A stretch of 64,000 nt of DNA from assembly GCA_037127255.1 (NCBI GenBank), contig JBANSL010000012.1, positions 32,107,115-32,171,114 on the forward strand, read 5' to 3'. Of this stretch, positions 23,051-34,284 are shown piece by piece; position 1 is the stretch's first letter, and each line of letters begins with the position of its first letter. The notes beneath the pieces are model-generated. The model saw nothing but the letters and a program-made list of their open reading frames with translations. It was not told where the DNA came from and made no database searches. The position numbers were made by a program, and so were the translations under genes. Source of the stretch: Persicaria tinctoria. Lineage: Eukaryota; Streptophyta; Magnoliopsida; Caryophyllales; Polygonaceae.

Positions 23051-23790
23051 ATGAGAATCTGCACATGGAATTGTTGTGGGGTCGAAAAAAGAAATATATG
23101 GACGGAAATTGAATTTTTTGCAAAATGGAAAACATACAAATCATGGTCCTCATGGAAACTAAAACGGAAAATATTCCTTCTCAAGTGGATTGGCAAAAAG
23201 CTGGCTTTGATTCGATTTGCTGGTCTCTTGCTGTGGGTAGATCGGGAGGAATTTGCGCTCTATGGAAAAACTATCAATTAACAAATGCAAAAATTGAAAT
23301 AATGACAACAGACGGCCGTTTCATTACAATGAAAATTGAAGATACTTCTCTAGGAACAAATTTTGATGTTTGTTTTGTCTACACACCCCCTCAAGAAAAT
23401 ATGAAAAATTATTTCTGGAATAAAATTACTACCCATATATGTGATTTGGATATCCCTACTATTGTAATGGGGGGCCTGAATGAGATACAGAACGTAAATG
23501 AAAAACAGGGGGATCTCAAACAAACCCAACTAGATTTGAACGATTGTTAAAATTTAAAGACGACTGTAGGCTTCTTGATATACCAACGATAGGAAATGAG
23601 TTCACTTGGAGAAAAAATAGAACGGACATAAATAACATCTACGAAAAGCTTGACAGAACTTTAGCGCAAGATGAAATACTTCAATGGTACCCAAACGTAG
23701 CTACTAGAAACCATGCATTCTCCTCCTCAAACCATTGTCCAATATCGATTCAAATCGAATCACATGAAAACGTAAAGGCAAGATTAACTC
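23051..23790 (+). pseudogene. LINE ORF2 N-terminus: AP-type endonuclease, frameshifted
   Basis: The region starts with MRICTWNCCGVEKRNIWTE, the usual opening of plant L1 endonuclease domains. It continues in other frames with VLMETKTENIPSQVDW (the METK catalytic motif), GGICALWKN, IVMGGLNEIQNVNEKQGD (where working copies have GDFN) and SSNHCPISIQIES (the S-x-H motif). Frame changes near 23130 and 23545 break the frame, and the GGLNE wording replaces the expected catalytic aspartate. The endonuclease would nick target DNA for target-primed reverse transcription. This copy is inactive. Confidence 0.75.
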
Positions 23791-24655
23791 TTTATACTCT
23801 ATTGGTACAATCGCGAGCGAAGAGGATCACCGTTCAGATGTACAGAACTCGCTTGCCTGCCTTGAAAAGACGTAGCCTTTTCCCTAGCTTTTTTGGCAAC
23901 TGGATATCTTTCCGAACTAGAGAAAACGAACTGACTGAAGAGGGGGCCGTCCCAGAAAGGAAAAAGGAAAAAACCCGCTCCTTCTTGACGAGTGATTAGC
24001 TTGGCATTCTCTAAAGAAAGGGCTGACCCTACCATTTTTTTTTCTTTCTTTGACTTTAATGCTGACTACGGAGATCCTGTGCCACCTATTGGTCGGGTTG
24101 AGTAAGAAAATCTCTAAACTTTTAAGTAGAGTAAAGAAAATCTTTATCCTTTGCTTTTGCCTTATAAACTACTTCAACTATGGAACGAAAAAGGTACTTT
24201 TGCTGGCTTGTGAGATACTCCTACCACTGGCCTGCCTTGACAAGTAAACTGGCCTTAAGACTGCAACTCGCTTGAAGGCATAATAGGAATGGAAGCCAGA
24301 ATGACTAGAACCTCCACTTAAACCCTAGGAAAGGCATAAGCAATGAAAGAGGCTGGAACTGGTCTAGAGATTCCTAGCTCTTTCTAAATCGAAGCACTTT
24401 TTAAAAAATGCATGGAAAAAACTGGCACAGGGACTTTCTACGCAAAAAAGTGGAACCTAACTATTCCCTCGGCTGAATCGACAGCAAAGAGAACTACAAC
24501 TCTATCGAAGGCATATATTTTGAATAGAAAAACGAATGTAATAAGCTAATACAGGTAAAGGGGAAGATGCTTTTGCCCCAGAACCTGCTATGAATAAATA
24601 GCTTTATCTCACCGCTTTGTACAACTCTAATTGATTCCCTGGTAGACTTGCTTGC
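23787..24655. other. Foreign insertion inside the LINE, possibly organellar (mitochondrial-like) DNA
   Basis: The LINE protein similarity stops after HENVKA (about 23785) and resumes with FLWLEKMWLQRQDY (about 24655). The roughly 870 bases between match no LINE domain and differ in texture: higher GC, many GAAAG/CTTTC and CCTTGAAAAG words, and no long AT runs. To me this resembles plant mitochondrial intergenic DNA. That is an impression from composition, not an alignment. No target-site duplication was seen, which would fit end-joined organellar DNA. A fragment of another transposon is the alternative. Confidence 0.4.
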
Positions 24656-26595
24656 TCTCCAACTTCCTCTGGCTTGAAAAAATGTGGCTGCAAAGACAAG
24701 ATTACAGAAACATAGTAATTCAAGCATGGAGAATGAGATGTGAAGGCTCTCAAATGTTTCAAGTAGTAAAAAAAAACCCAACTACTAAAGAGACTAACAA
24801 AAGAATGGAACAAAACAACATTCGAAAACATTTTTCGACAATTAAAAGAAGTTGAGGAAAAACTAATACAGTTACAACGTGATCATATCCAAACAAACCA
24901 AAATGAAAATAACAAAAGACAACAAAAACTTATAGAAAAGAAAAACAAGCTCATACAATACCACAAAATGTACTGGCGCCAGATGGCGAAAACAAAACAC
25001 CTAAAACTCTCCGATACAAATTCAGGATATCACCACAAAGTAGCTACAGGACGTAGAAACAAGAAAATCATTAGAGAAATCGTAACAACGGGAGGAGCAA
25101 CAATTATAGGGGAAGAAAACATCAAAAGAGAGATCCGGAACGATTTCAAAAATCGATTCAAAGAAGAGAGGATCAACTATCGACTTTTAAATGAGTATCT
25201 AGATCTAATAGATACATAAATTACTCAGCATGAAAATGAGTTCCTCACAAAACCAATTACAAATCAGGAAGTAAAAAAGGCCTTTTTCTCGATAGGAAAA
25301 GATAAATCCCAGGACCAGACGGAATGACCGCATAATTCTACCAACGATAATGGGATATTGTTGGACCATCTATTATAAAAGCAATTAAAGGATTCTTCCA
25401 TTCCAGGAAAATGCTCAAGCAAATTAACCAAACTTTTATATCCCTAATCCCTAAATGCGAAAATCCAAGAACAACAAACAATTATAGACCAATTAGCCTC
25501 TGTTCTACACTCTATAAGGCTATTGCCAAAATCTTGGCAGAAAGACTTAAAACGGTTCTAGGAAAATTGATCCACCCACTCCAAGGAGCATTCATTGCAG
25601 ATAGAGAAATTCAAGACAATGTACTCATTGCACACGAAATTTTCCACTCCTTTCGCTCTAAAAAGGGTCGTGACGGTTGGAACGCAATCAAACTTGGCAT
25701 GGAAAAAGCATACGACAGAGTGAATTGGGAATTCTTGTTTGCCATAATGTCCAAATTTGGGTTTTGCCAGAGATTCTGCGGTTGGGTTAAAGAATGTATC
25801 AAAACAGTGTCATTCTCCATCCTAGTAAATGACGAACCAACTGATACTTTTCAGCCCCAACGGGGTATGAGACAAGGTGATCCTATTTCCCCCTACCTTT
25901 TCATCATAGGAGCAGAAATCCTAGCACGAAAATTACAGCGACAAAGTGAACAATCGAGGAACACTATCGGTTTCAAAACCTCTAGGGACAGTCCTTCAAT
26001 CCCTTTCCTCTCATTTGCGGATGACATCATGATCTTTTCTAAAGCAAACCCGGAAGCCTATCGAACGGTGAAAACTATAATCGATGGCTACTGCGAGATC
26101 TCGAGCCAAAAAGTAAATTTTCAAAAATCTGCATTCCAAGCTACAAAAGGAATTACAAATGAACAAAGACAACAAATCCAATCCTGTCTACAAATAACCA
26201 ATCATGTTGCCTTAGAAAAATATCTTGGATGCCCTATTATTAATGGAAGAGTGAATAAAAACACGTTTAAAGAAGTCATTGGGAAAACCAAGACCCAACT
26301 AACAAAATGGAGAGCTAATGAACTCACCCAACAAAGACGTGCGATCCTTATCCAAGCAAACCTTGCAGCGAAGCCAAGCCATATAATGCAAAATTTCATG
26401 CTTCCCGCAAGCATTCATACCGACCTAGACCGACTAAACAGATGTTTCTTTTGGAACAAAGACCCTAAATATAAGCCCCTTATTGGATGGGATAAGATCT
26501 GCAGACCAAAGAAAGAAGGAGGGCTCGGACTACACAAGACTAAAGACATGAACAAAGCACTGCAAATGAAATTGCTTTGGAAATTCCTTGCGTAG
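24656..26595 (+). pseudogene. LINE reverse transcriptase region, interrupted by stops
   Basis: After a linker rich in charged residues (24656-25217), the RT begins with a damaged PGPDGMTA block near 25315. It then continues open from 25411 to 26595 with RPISLCSTLYKAIAKILAERL, a region around AFIADREIQDNVLIAHEIFH, RGMRQGDPISPYLFI and the catalytic LSFADDIMIF. This is the full set of plant L1 RT motifs, with the FADD active site present. Stops at 25217, within 25327-25350 and at 26593 disrupt the protein. In an intact element it would copy the LINE RNA at the nicked target. Confidence 0.9.
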
Positions 26596-28074
26596 CCCCA
26601 AAACGAATGGGTTAAAATTATCCGAGATAAATATCTTAAAAATGAGAATATATGGAACTATCAACGGAAAAGGAACTCCTCTTGGCAATGGGCGAAACTA
26701 ATGGATATTAAAGAGGAATTATGTGCAGGGCTTATTTGGCAGGTGGGAAATGGCAAATCTATAAGATTCTGGAAGGACAACTGGCTTCACATTGAAGGAA
26801 ACCTTCGAGAAAAATGCATCTTGGATCAAGTTGACGAACAAGAAACTGTTGACCAATTTATGAAACCAAATAAGACTTGGGATAAAGAAAAATTGAGTAA
26901 CTGCCTCCCGTCGGACATTGTTGATAAAATTTTAGATACCTATATCCCTTCCAATGAAATTGAAGATAGGTTATATTGGAAATCAAGTAAAAATGGGTGG
27001 TTCTCTACTGCTAGCGCTTTAGACCAAATCACGAGAACCAGAAGGCTCAATCCAGATCTATTAGACTGGATCTGGAAAATTGATTGTCCGCCTAAGATTA
27101 AAAATTTCCTTTGGAAAATCCTTCTAAACGGAACCTCAGAAAAAGTCAGACTACAAGAAAAAGGAATTCATATGCCTTTGGAATTCCCCCTTTGCTCCCA
27201 TCATGAAGAAGATAACACACATCTCTTCACCGAATGTCAGACATCACTTACTTTCATCGGGAGTTTAGATAGACAGATTGAACAAACGATCAGGAACACT
27301 GACAAAGAAAATAAGTCATATAAGAATATAATCTCGGAAATATTCCACCAATTATCTTTGGAACACAAATCGATCATTGCCTTCGCCCTTTGGGGTATAT
27401 GGTCATTGACAAACAGAATAACCTTTGAAAACAACGATATCAGTACGATGGAAGACTGGATAAAAAGTATAAAACAATATAAGACTACTTGGAGAAGAGC
27501 ACAAAGGGAGGAACAAGAAGATGTTATCGATATATTAAGACCAACCTCCCAAAAAAAGAAAAGGCCAAAACAACAAATTGTACAATGGAAAAAACCTGCC
27601 GAGGAGTTTGTTAAGCTTAATTTTGATGGTGCTCGGACTGGGTCGGATCGTGCAGCTTCTGGCTTTGTTATCCGTGACAGCCTTGGAAGGGTCCTTTCAT
27701 GTGGTGCCCGTAGCCATGGTATGGTATCTGTCGTGCAAGCAAAATGCTATGGTCTTATTGCTGGTCTTCAGGAAGCTTCGAAGCGAGGTTTCGCTTGGCT
27801 TGTGGTTGAAGTTGACTGCTTGACCGTCATCAACGTCTTGCGGGGTCTTTGGCAGTGCACGTGGGAGATCGAGATGACGATTTTGGATGCCCTTGGCCTT
27901 TGTCGATCTTTCGAGAGCGTCTCCTTTATGCACGTTTTCAGGGAAGGTAACCGGGTGGCTGATCGGCTTGCGCATCTGGGCATGTCCTCGTGTTTCGTCG
28001 CCGACTGTGTTCCAGCTGAGATCGTGGATTTCGTCCACTGGGACGCTATTGGGCGGTGGGTCAATCGCGATTGA
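26596..28074 (+). pseudogene. LINE zf-RVT and RNase H-like 3' region
   Basis: Following the stop at 26593, one frame stays open from 26701 to 28074. It has the zinc-binding reverse-transcriptase-associated region (WIWKIDCPPKIKNFLWKIL and the CSHHEEDNTHLFTEC cluster) and then an RNase H-like domain starting WKKPAEEFVKLNFDGARTG and ending near VFREGNRVADRLAHLG. The order matches the 3' half of plant L1 ORF2. The last part (27600-28074) is richer in G and C than the rest. The frame ends about 40 bases before the terminal A-run. Confidence 0.85.
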
Positions 28075-28111
28075 CCATCCCCAAATCCTTGCTTTGTATC
28101 CAAAAAAAAAA

Positions 28112-28122
28112 TCTTTTGTAAA
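28112..28122. repeat. Right target-site duplication of the LINE
   Basis: TCTTTTGTAAA follows the LINE's A-tract and matches 19727-19737. Confidence 0.65.
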
Positions 28123-28300
28123 AAAAGAAGAAGTGCAGAAAAAACCATTAAACAAAATGGGGATTGAGAATCGAGCTCATAACCTATTGATAATGAAAAT
28201 CTTGAACTTAGATTCAAATTTTGATCCTCGTGCCTTGAAGCATATGTTATAATTGATTTTTCTAACTTGCAGTCTTGTGACATACTTTTTATGAATTTTG
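28123..28300 (-). mobile_element. Helitron-like repeat, part 2, beyond the LINE
   Basis: From about 28140 the sequence CATTAAACAAAATGGGGATT and its continuation through about 28230 match the copy at about 38965-39050 with few differences. This shows that the LINE inserted into a member of a dispersed repeat also represented at 38722-39060. The outer end of the repeat could not be placed. Confidence 0.45.
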
Positions 28301-30345
28301 AATTTAGAGAATATTATATGAGATTAAATAATTTAGTATTTCTAGCAATCTATTTTCATATCTAGCTAGATTATTAATCATAATTGTTTCGATTGATGTT
28401 ATCATTCCTCATTCCCGTTTTGATTTTCATCATCCTCTTCATCACTTCCACATTTTATTTAATATATACGGAGTATTATTTTTCCCTTATAATCCTCTTT
28501 ATTCCCATCTTCCTTAACCTCTTCAGCTAAATAATCCCCATTAGCTTCACCACACAGAAAACATTGCATGTTTTCCTTCTACATGCAATATAGATAAAAG
28601 ATTATTGTTAGGTCATAAGTTCAAAGTTATTTATCCCGAAAAAATACACATTATTGTTTTATTTTTATACGCAAAGATTGTTTCAACTTTTTTTATTTAT
28701 CTTCTAATCTTATAATATTTCATATTGTAGTTTGTTAGTTCTTCAATGTGGTCCATAATAATGGTCATTCATTATTGATTGTATGTTAAAAAATTACTCT
28801 AGATAAAACAATATTAGTAAAATGAAAGAAGAAAATATAGATATATTGATACATGTAGAGAAACTGAAAAAAAAACTATGAAATTGTAAGTACAAACATG
28901 ATAGAAGTAACATGTTTATTGTATATGCATATATACATGTAAATGTTTTGAGTTATTGTGTTTTAAAAAAAATTAAAAAGGATATGGTTTGTTGTTATTT
29001 GATTAATGATAATAAATTAAAATTAATCAATTTAGAGAATTCAATCACTATCAAATGAGATGATTGTAAGAAATTAATTTACATATTAACACATCATAAT
29101 TAGGATTTTAAATAATTTTATTTTGAGTATGTATTTGTTAAGATCAAAATTGACAAATGAAACAAAATGGCATATGGGTGTGTGTGCGCTCACCCACCAA
29201 GATTTAATGAAAAATATGGGCTTGTGCGCGCACATGTGTTCAGATTAAACATACATTTAGGTGGTAAAATCAAATTTTGAATTATAACTTAAAACAAATT
29301 TAAAAAGAAATGATTAAATATTATAACTAAATAATTATCTTTGAAATACAGTGAATAAAATTACTAACCCAAATATATCGGAGTATTAGCTCACCAAATA
29401 AAGAAGTTTATGAAATCTCTTGATTTTCTTATTTTGTTAAATTTATTGTTTTAAAAATAATTGAAAATGATTAGTTTTAATGAATAATTAAAAATTATAA
29501 TATTTCTAATATTTTCATTGTTTATTTAAATCAAATCAAATTAATCGAACTCAATGAATCCAAATCAAGTATTTTTTTTTTATCTTAGTCTAGTTCAATC
29601 GAGCTTCACGTCGACTAGACTTCTGGATAATGTATTATGTGTCCTATTTGTTTAACCAAAAAATTTTAATTAGAAATAATCTCATAGTATAATGTAAAGC
29701 CACGTATGTTTAGTGAAGTTGAACCCATATTAATTAGGAATTTACGTAGTATAAGGTAAAGCCATAATTGTTGACAAATATTTCTTTTTACTAAATTGTT
29801 AATATTTCTAAGATTTTGTTATTATAAAAATGAAAATATATTTTACATATAAAAAATCAAATCAAATTGTAGGGCAATAGCCTTTGAATTTACCAAGCAT
29901 ATATATATATATGATCGATGTCTCGATGCCATAACAACACAAACAAAGAGAAATTTGGATAAGTAGAAAAACTATTTTTTCGTTTAAAATGAAAAAAAAA
30001 TGCCTCAAATTTTACGTGTCACTTCAATTTTGCAATAATAAAAAATCAACCTAAACTTCTAAATTTTCTTGCACTAATGGATCACATATATAACAAGATC
30101 ACATATCATCAACAGAAGATCGATTTGATCTTATCATCAATTTATCGATTAAACAAATATATTGATATATTGATTAAGATAAGAAGGTTAGGATCATATA
30201 TATGTTGCCTATCCAATATTCCAAATGATATTTTTTTAATAGTCTATTGATTATTGATTATAAAAGTATAAATTAAATATCATTCGATAACTTTAACAAA
30301 ATAAATAAATAAATAAATTATATATATATAAGAATAAAATCTTCA
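28301..30345. other. AT-rich intergenic DNA, no gene seen
   Basis: Very AT-rich with homopolymer runs, short (TA)n tracts (29898-29912, 30318-30330) and (AAAT)n at 30298-30317. Only short frames occur, and none resembles a protein. Confidence 0.65.
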
Positions 30346-31538
30346 TGTCTTGTAAGTAAGTTAGGGTCGAACCCACAGGGAAATAGAATCAATTGTAAGA
30401 GCAAGTATTATTACCCAAAAGTAACCGATTCAAGGGGGAGTTTTGTGTGTGAGAAATAGTAACAGAACAAGTTGCAAGTAAAGGTTGCGAATATATGACG
30501 GAAAGGCATCACACCAGGTAATTATCCGCACAACAATTGAGATGGTTCATCATCGCATTCTATGAATCTCAAGTTCTAATGTCCAGTAATTGTTCTCAAT
30601 TCAGATCGTGTAATAGCTTTTAGTCCTACCAGTCCTAAAAGCACTCATCACCAAATTACAAGGGAAAACCTTCACCAAATAATAAAGCAATAGCATTCAA
30701 GCATGAATTATAATGAGATACAAGCGATTCTAACAACCCGTTAAAATAGCTTGCAATCGAATCTCCTTCACAATCTACCACAAGCAACCCGCGTATGATG
30801 ATTTTGTTTGCTACAATGAATCTACAACCCCAAACCTGGAATTGAAAACCCTAGCAATATGACTAGTATCGATAAACCTAGGTGATCAATCCAGATTAAC
30901 CAATAATAAGCAATCAAGCAATAAGCTCAGGAGATCGAAACAATTAACAAAGGACGAACAAGAGTAGAATACTCACAACCAAATCAATTGAAGGCTTCAA
31001 AGAACCAAGTGTAACAAAGGAGAGTTAGTTCTCCATAGGGTTTGTGAGATGATGAAAAGGAAAAATACGTCTCTGGAAAATAACCTAACCTCCCCATTCT
31101 CTACTGCCTTCTCGGCCTATATAAACTAAATAAAATCGGGTTTAACATCCCGTACAAATATAAAAATATAATATGAAAACTAATAAGATAGGGTAAATCG
31201 GATAAGAATCCGTCTTCAGGGTCCGACGCGGGCGCGCCAGTTAGCAGCGCGGGCGCGCCAGCTTCGTCTTGCCTCTTCTGTCTGGTTCAGCAGCGCGGCC
31301 ACTTCCTCCTAGCAGCGTGGTCGCGTCGGGTAGCAGCGCGGGCGCGCCATGTGCAGCGCGGCCGCGCCAAGGTCATCAACTTCAGCTGCTTCCGATCTTC
31401 TTCACTTCTGTAACTTGCATGATTTCTTCAACTTCTTCAACATGTTCCGAATCACCAAGTTCACACAAATATCTCTCATAATGACATGTAAGTGATGACA
31501 AAAACTACTAATTGCGCTATAGAATATATCGCATATCA
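30346..31538 (-). mobile_element. Complete 3' LTR of the Athila-type element
   Basis: On the minus strand it starts TGATATGCGATATATTC, immediately after a polypurine tract, and ends ...CTTACTTACAAGACA, giving TG...CA ends over about 1.19 kb. The TATA box reads TTTATATAGG near 31120. The U3 part upstream of it carries an array of GC-rich 21-bp units (31224-31369). The first roughly 300 bases are repeated almost exactly at 38420-38721. The lower border is chosen from the TG/CA rule and is less certain than the upper one. Confidence 0.75.
31224..31369. repeat. GC-rich 21-bp motif array 1 (LTR U3)
   Basis: Six copies, two of them degenerate, of a unit built on GCGCGGGCGCGCC or its variant GCGCGGCCGCGCC. 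Neighbouring units sit 20-22 bases apart, with one longer gap. The array lies upstream of the LTR TATA box on the minus strand. The surrounding LTR is AT-rich, so the block stands out sharply. Confidence 0.9.
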
Positions 31539-31555
31539 AATTCCCCCATACTTAA
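31539..31555 (-). other. Polypurine tract of the Athila-type element
   Basis: On the minus strand AAGTATGGGGGAATT directly precedes the LTR start TGATATGCG. This fixes the minus orientation of the element and marks this LTR as the 3' one. Confidence 0.8.
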
Positions 31556-32191
31556 ACCTTTACTCGTCCCGAGTAAGCATAGAAGCTAGCCTACTCTCAC
31601 CATAAATCTCAAAGGTTCACAGACAGTACAAGGAAAATGAACACTAAGTACTAGTAGTTTTCACCATCTCAACAATCAGCACAAAAGACAATCAAAATAG
31701 GAAATGAGAATTACAATTGTACATCAACCATCTACACCTTATAGCTCCCAGTGGCCTACCCGAAAACCTCCTTATAACTCCACTTCTTATGTCGCCTTCG
31801 CCAAGAGATCAATCCTAAACACTCAAAGTAAACGCTCATCTTGCCAAGGCGCCCTTTCGGGTTTTCACCAAGCCACTCATTTTTTTCAAAGATGGTACTC
31901 ACATACACATTCTCACTTCCCTTAAGTCTCATATTGCCAAAGCCTAAGGCTCGCTAGACTACCTGCTTTTTGCCTGAGTCGCCCTTTCAGGTTTTCAACT
32001 CATCCCAGGATTTTGATTGCTTTTTTTTTTCTTTTTAAATAATCAAGTGCAGAATCTGTACAAAAATAATGCGAAAATGAACTATGTACAAGATATGTGA
32101 ATCCTTTCCCTCCCCCATACTTGAATGAAGCATTGTCCTCAATGTGAAAGAAGACAGAAATAAGTAGGGAGAGGAGAAACAGAAGGACTCA
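31556..32191 (-). other. Non-coding stretch between env-position ORF and 3' LTR
   Basis: Untranslated part of the retrotransposon. It holds two near-copies of a CGCCCTTTC(G/A)GGTTTTC word (about 31850 and 31982) and a T-run near 32025. No protein-like frame is seen. Confidence 0.6.
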
Positions 32192-33580
32192 CTAAGGGGG
32201 TGGATAGTGGCGAGAGTAGTCCTCTCGCATGCGGCGCAGCTCTTCCCTCATCTCTCTGAACTCGCCAAAGCCCTCTAAGATGTCGGCCTGCTGGTGGAGA
32301 ATCTGGTTCGTCACTGTCGTCAAACTCCCCACGTCTTGGCGCAGAAGGCCAATCTGATCAACCAGGTAGCCCCACTGGTGGGGCTGCTGATGGGCATCCT
32401 GAAAAGCTTGTGTGGGCCAAGGATCCCACTGATGTGCGTCCTGCTGGCTCTGAAATGTCGGTTGCGAATCCCAACCGTGAGACGGGGTCTGATAAGCAGG
32501 CATCTCCTGATGTGGGTTCTGTGTGAAACCCTGTGTATCTGTCTGAACAAAAGCCTGCTGAGCCACAGGCGCATCCTCCATCGTGGCAGCTCCAGCTGTG
32601 CCATTACTGCTACCCACCTCCATGCGACGCCTTCTACCCAGAACTGACGTCGGAAAGTAATCCGCCTCAATGTACCAATCAGCCCAAGACTCCGACCAAG
32701 GCAGGGGCTTAGGGAGCCTGAACTGATGCTCCTTCTTCTTGCCCGTGCACCAAATGGCTCCCCCATCCGGTGCAGTATCCAGCATCAAACATCTCCGTAG
32801 ATACTCCTCTGTATAGGTCTTTGGTATGACCTGTGGCTCCTCCAGCTCCTCCAAACCATTTTGCCCAACGCATGCAGCAATGGCTACTCGAGTAATAAGT
32901 CCGCTCTGAACCATTTCTGGTCCACCGGCACTGCGATCCTTTCTGATCCTGTCGAGGCCATCGAAAAAGAGCCTAACCCAGTCAGGCGTATAATCTGCAG
33001 TAGGCACAGCGCTGTAGGCAAATCTCAGGTGCGTCATGGAAAGCTTTGTATCTGTAGTCAGCCCATAATATGTCCCAGAAACGATCTTGCACAACATTCG
33101 GAAGACAGGATGAGTAATCCTGCTGTTGTACTCGTTACTGGTCAAGAAGTCCTCTCCAGACACCGCTCTGAAGAATGCAACAAGGTCTGGGTCGGACGCG
33201 GCTGTCACCCAACCATCAGTTGGGGCTTTAGTGACCCCCAGAGCTTTTCGCAACCTTGCTGCAGAAGCCCTGTAGGTATTGCCATTGTATCTGAAGACAA
33301 CCCCTCTAATTCTGTTCTCCCTAATGTAAAGCTGATATGTTGCGAGGAACTGTTTGCACAGTTCCGGGTATCCTACCGATCCCAACTCTATAAAGTCACC
33401 AATACCTGCGTGAGCTAGACATTGCTGCATACACTCTAGCATCTGAAATTTCTGAAGTGTCGGTCTATGCAAGTATTTGGTAGAACTGACACAGCTAACC
33501 TTATTGTAAATAGCCCATTCCTCATCAGACAAATCTAACCCATTATCAGATCTACTCGTCTCCTCCTCCGATGAACTCAT
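32192..33580 (-). CDS. ATHILA ORF1-like protein in env position
   Basis: A complete 462-codon frame located after pol and before the 3' LTR, where Athila elements carry an env-like or ORF1-type gene. The N-terminus is acidic and serine-rich (MSSSEEETSRSDNGLDLSDE). The middle (about residues 60-290) holds ATHILA-type wording such as YTPDWVRLFFDGLDRI and GLITRVAIAACVG. The C-terminal 130 residues are glutamine-rich with a possible coiled coil (about 410-455). I see no signal peptide or membrane segment, so an envelope function is not supported; these proteins remain of unknown role. Start: the ATG at 33580 is the first in a frame closed upstream by the GC-rich spacer. Recognition as the ATHILA family is from memory of its style. 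Confidence 0.75.
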   Translation of the reverse strand: MSSSEEETSRSDNGLDLSDEEWAIYNKVSCVSSTKYLHRPTLQKFQMLECMQQCLAHAGIGDFIELGSVGYPELCKQFLATYQLYIRENRIRGVVFRYNGNTYRASAARLRKALGVTKAPTDGWVTAASDPDLVAFFRAVSGEDFLTSNEYNSRITHPVFRMLCKIVSGTYYGLTTDTKLSMTHLRFAYSAVPTADYTPDWVRLFFDGLDRIRKDRSAGGPEMVQSGLITRVAIAACVGQNGLEELEEPQVIPKTYTEEYLRRCLMLDTAPDGGAIWCTGKKKEHQFRLPKPLPWSESWADWYIEADYFPTSVLGRRRRMEVGSSNGTAGAATMEDAPVAQQAFVQTDTQGFTQNPHQEMPAYQTPSHGWDSQPTFQSQQDAHQWDPWPTQAFQDAHQQPHQWGYLVDQIGLLRQDVGSLTTVTNQILHQQADILEGFGEFREMREELRRMREDYSRHYPPP

Positions 33581-33668
33581 ACTCGATAGATAATAAGACG
33601 AAATCAGAATCGAAAGAAGAACAGCGGAAAGAACTCACGGAGAACAGCGAAGTCTCGGCGCAGGGGCA

Positions 33669-33812
33669 GACGCGGGCACGTCAGAGGTGGCGCGGGCGCG
33701 TCGAGGAGCAGCGCGGGCGCGTCGAGTGGCAGCGCGGCCGCGTCGGGTTGTCAGTCTCCTGGTGGGTTTCTCTGACAGGCGCGGGCGCGTTAGGGGTGGC
33801 GCGGCCGCATCG
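33669..33812. repeat. GC-rich 21-bp motif array 2 (pol-env spacer)
   Basis: Six copies of CGCGGGCGCG(T/C)C or the CGCGGCCGC variant, spaced 20-21 bases except for one longer gap in the middle. It lies just upstream (minus strand) of the env-position ORF, in untranslated spacer. Confidence 0.85.
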
Positions 33813-34284
33813 GCGAGTTCTGCAGATCTGGAATTCGTCGAAAACGGCTCGTCGATGTAGGGCCCGCCGATGTTTCTCCGGTGCCGGTTTGTAGGGGTTC
33901 TGGTGGGGGCTCGTCGGCGGCTGATTGTGGCGCAGGGGAGTGAGAGTGAGTGTGGGTGTGGGTTGGATTGGGTGTGAGAGAAGAGAGTGTTTGGTGAGGG
34001 AGGAGAGAGTGTTTGGTGAGGGTGATGTGGGGAAGAGAGTGTGGGGGTGTAGGGTTTTTGGTGGGGGCTGATGGGCTTGAAGCTGGCGGGCTGGCCCGAA
34101 GTGGATTTTCCAGCCCGTGGTCGGATTTATTATATATATATATATATTTTTATTATTTTTTTTTATAATTTTTTTTTGGACGAAAATTAAAATTGAGTTA
34201 AAGGAAAGAATGCAATACCTTGGGTTGCCTCCCAAGCAGCGCCTTTGTTTCATGTCGCTGGCTCGACCAAGCCTTTTTTTTTTA

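Larger units (their letters stand above)
19738..28111 (+). mobile_element. L1-type LINE retrotransposon, nearly full length but broken
   Basis: The element is bounded by the direct repeat TCTTTTGTAAA and ends in a run of A. In order it holds a GC-rich leader (19738-20260), an ORF1-position region with no recognised domain (20264-22840), an endonuclease region (23051-23790), an interrupting insertion (about 23787-24655), reverse transcriptase (24656-26595), and a zinc-binding and RNase H-like 3' region (26596-28074). Several frameshifts and stops (for example near 23550, 25217, 25327 and 26593) mean it cannot make a working ORF2. Fragments of related LINEs lie at 6160-7080 and 56965-57240. It sits inside a Helitron-like repeat. 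Confidence 0.85.

Noticed and set aside
27697..28283. Minus-strand frames of 152 and 171 codons
   Set aside because: They lie antisense to the LINE RNase H-like domain, which is clearly coding on the plus strand.
32192..33580. True retroviral envelope gene
   Set aside because: No signal peptide, transmembrane segment or fusion-type region is visible; only the position is env-like.
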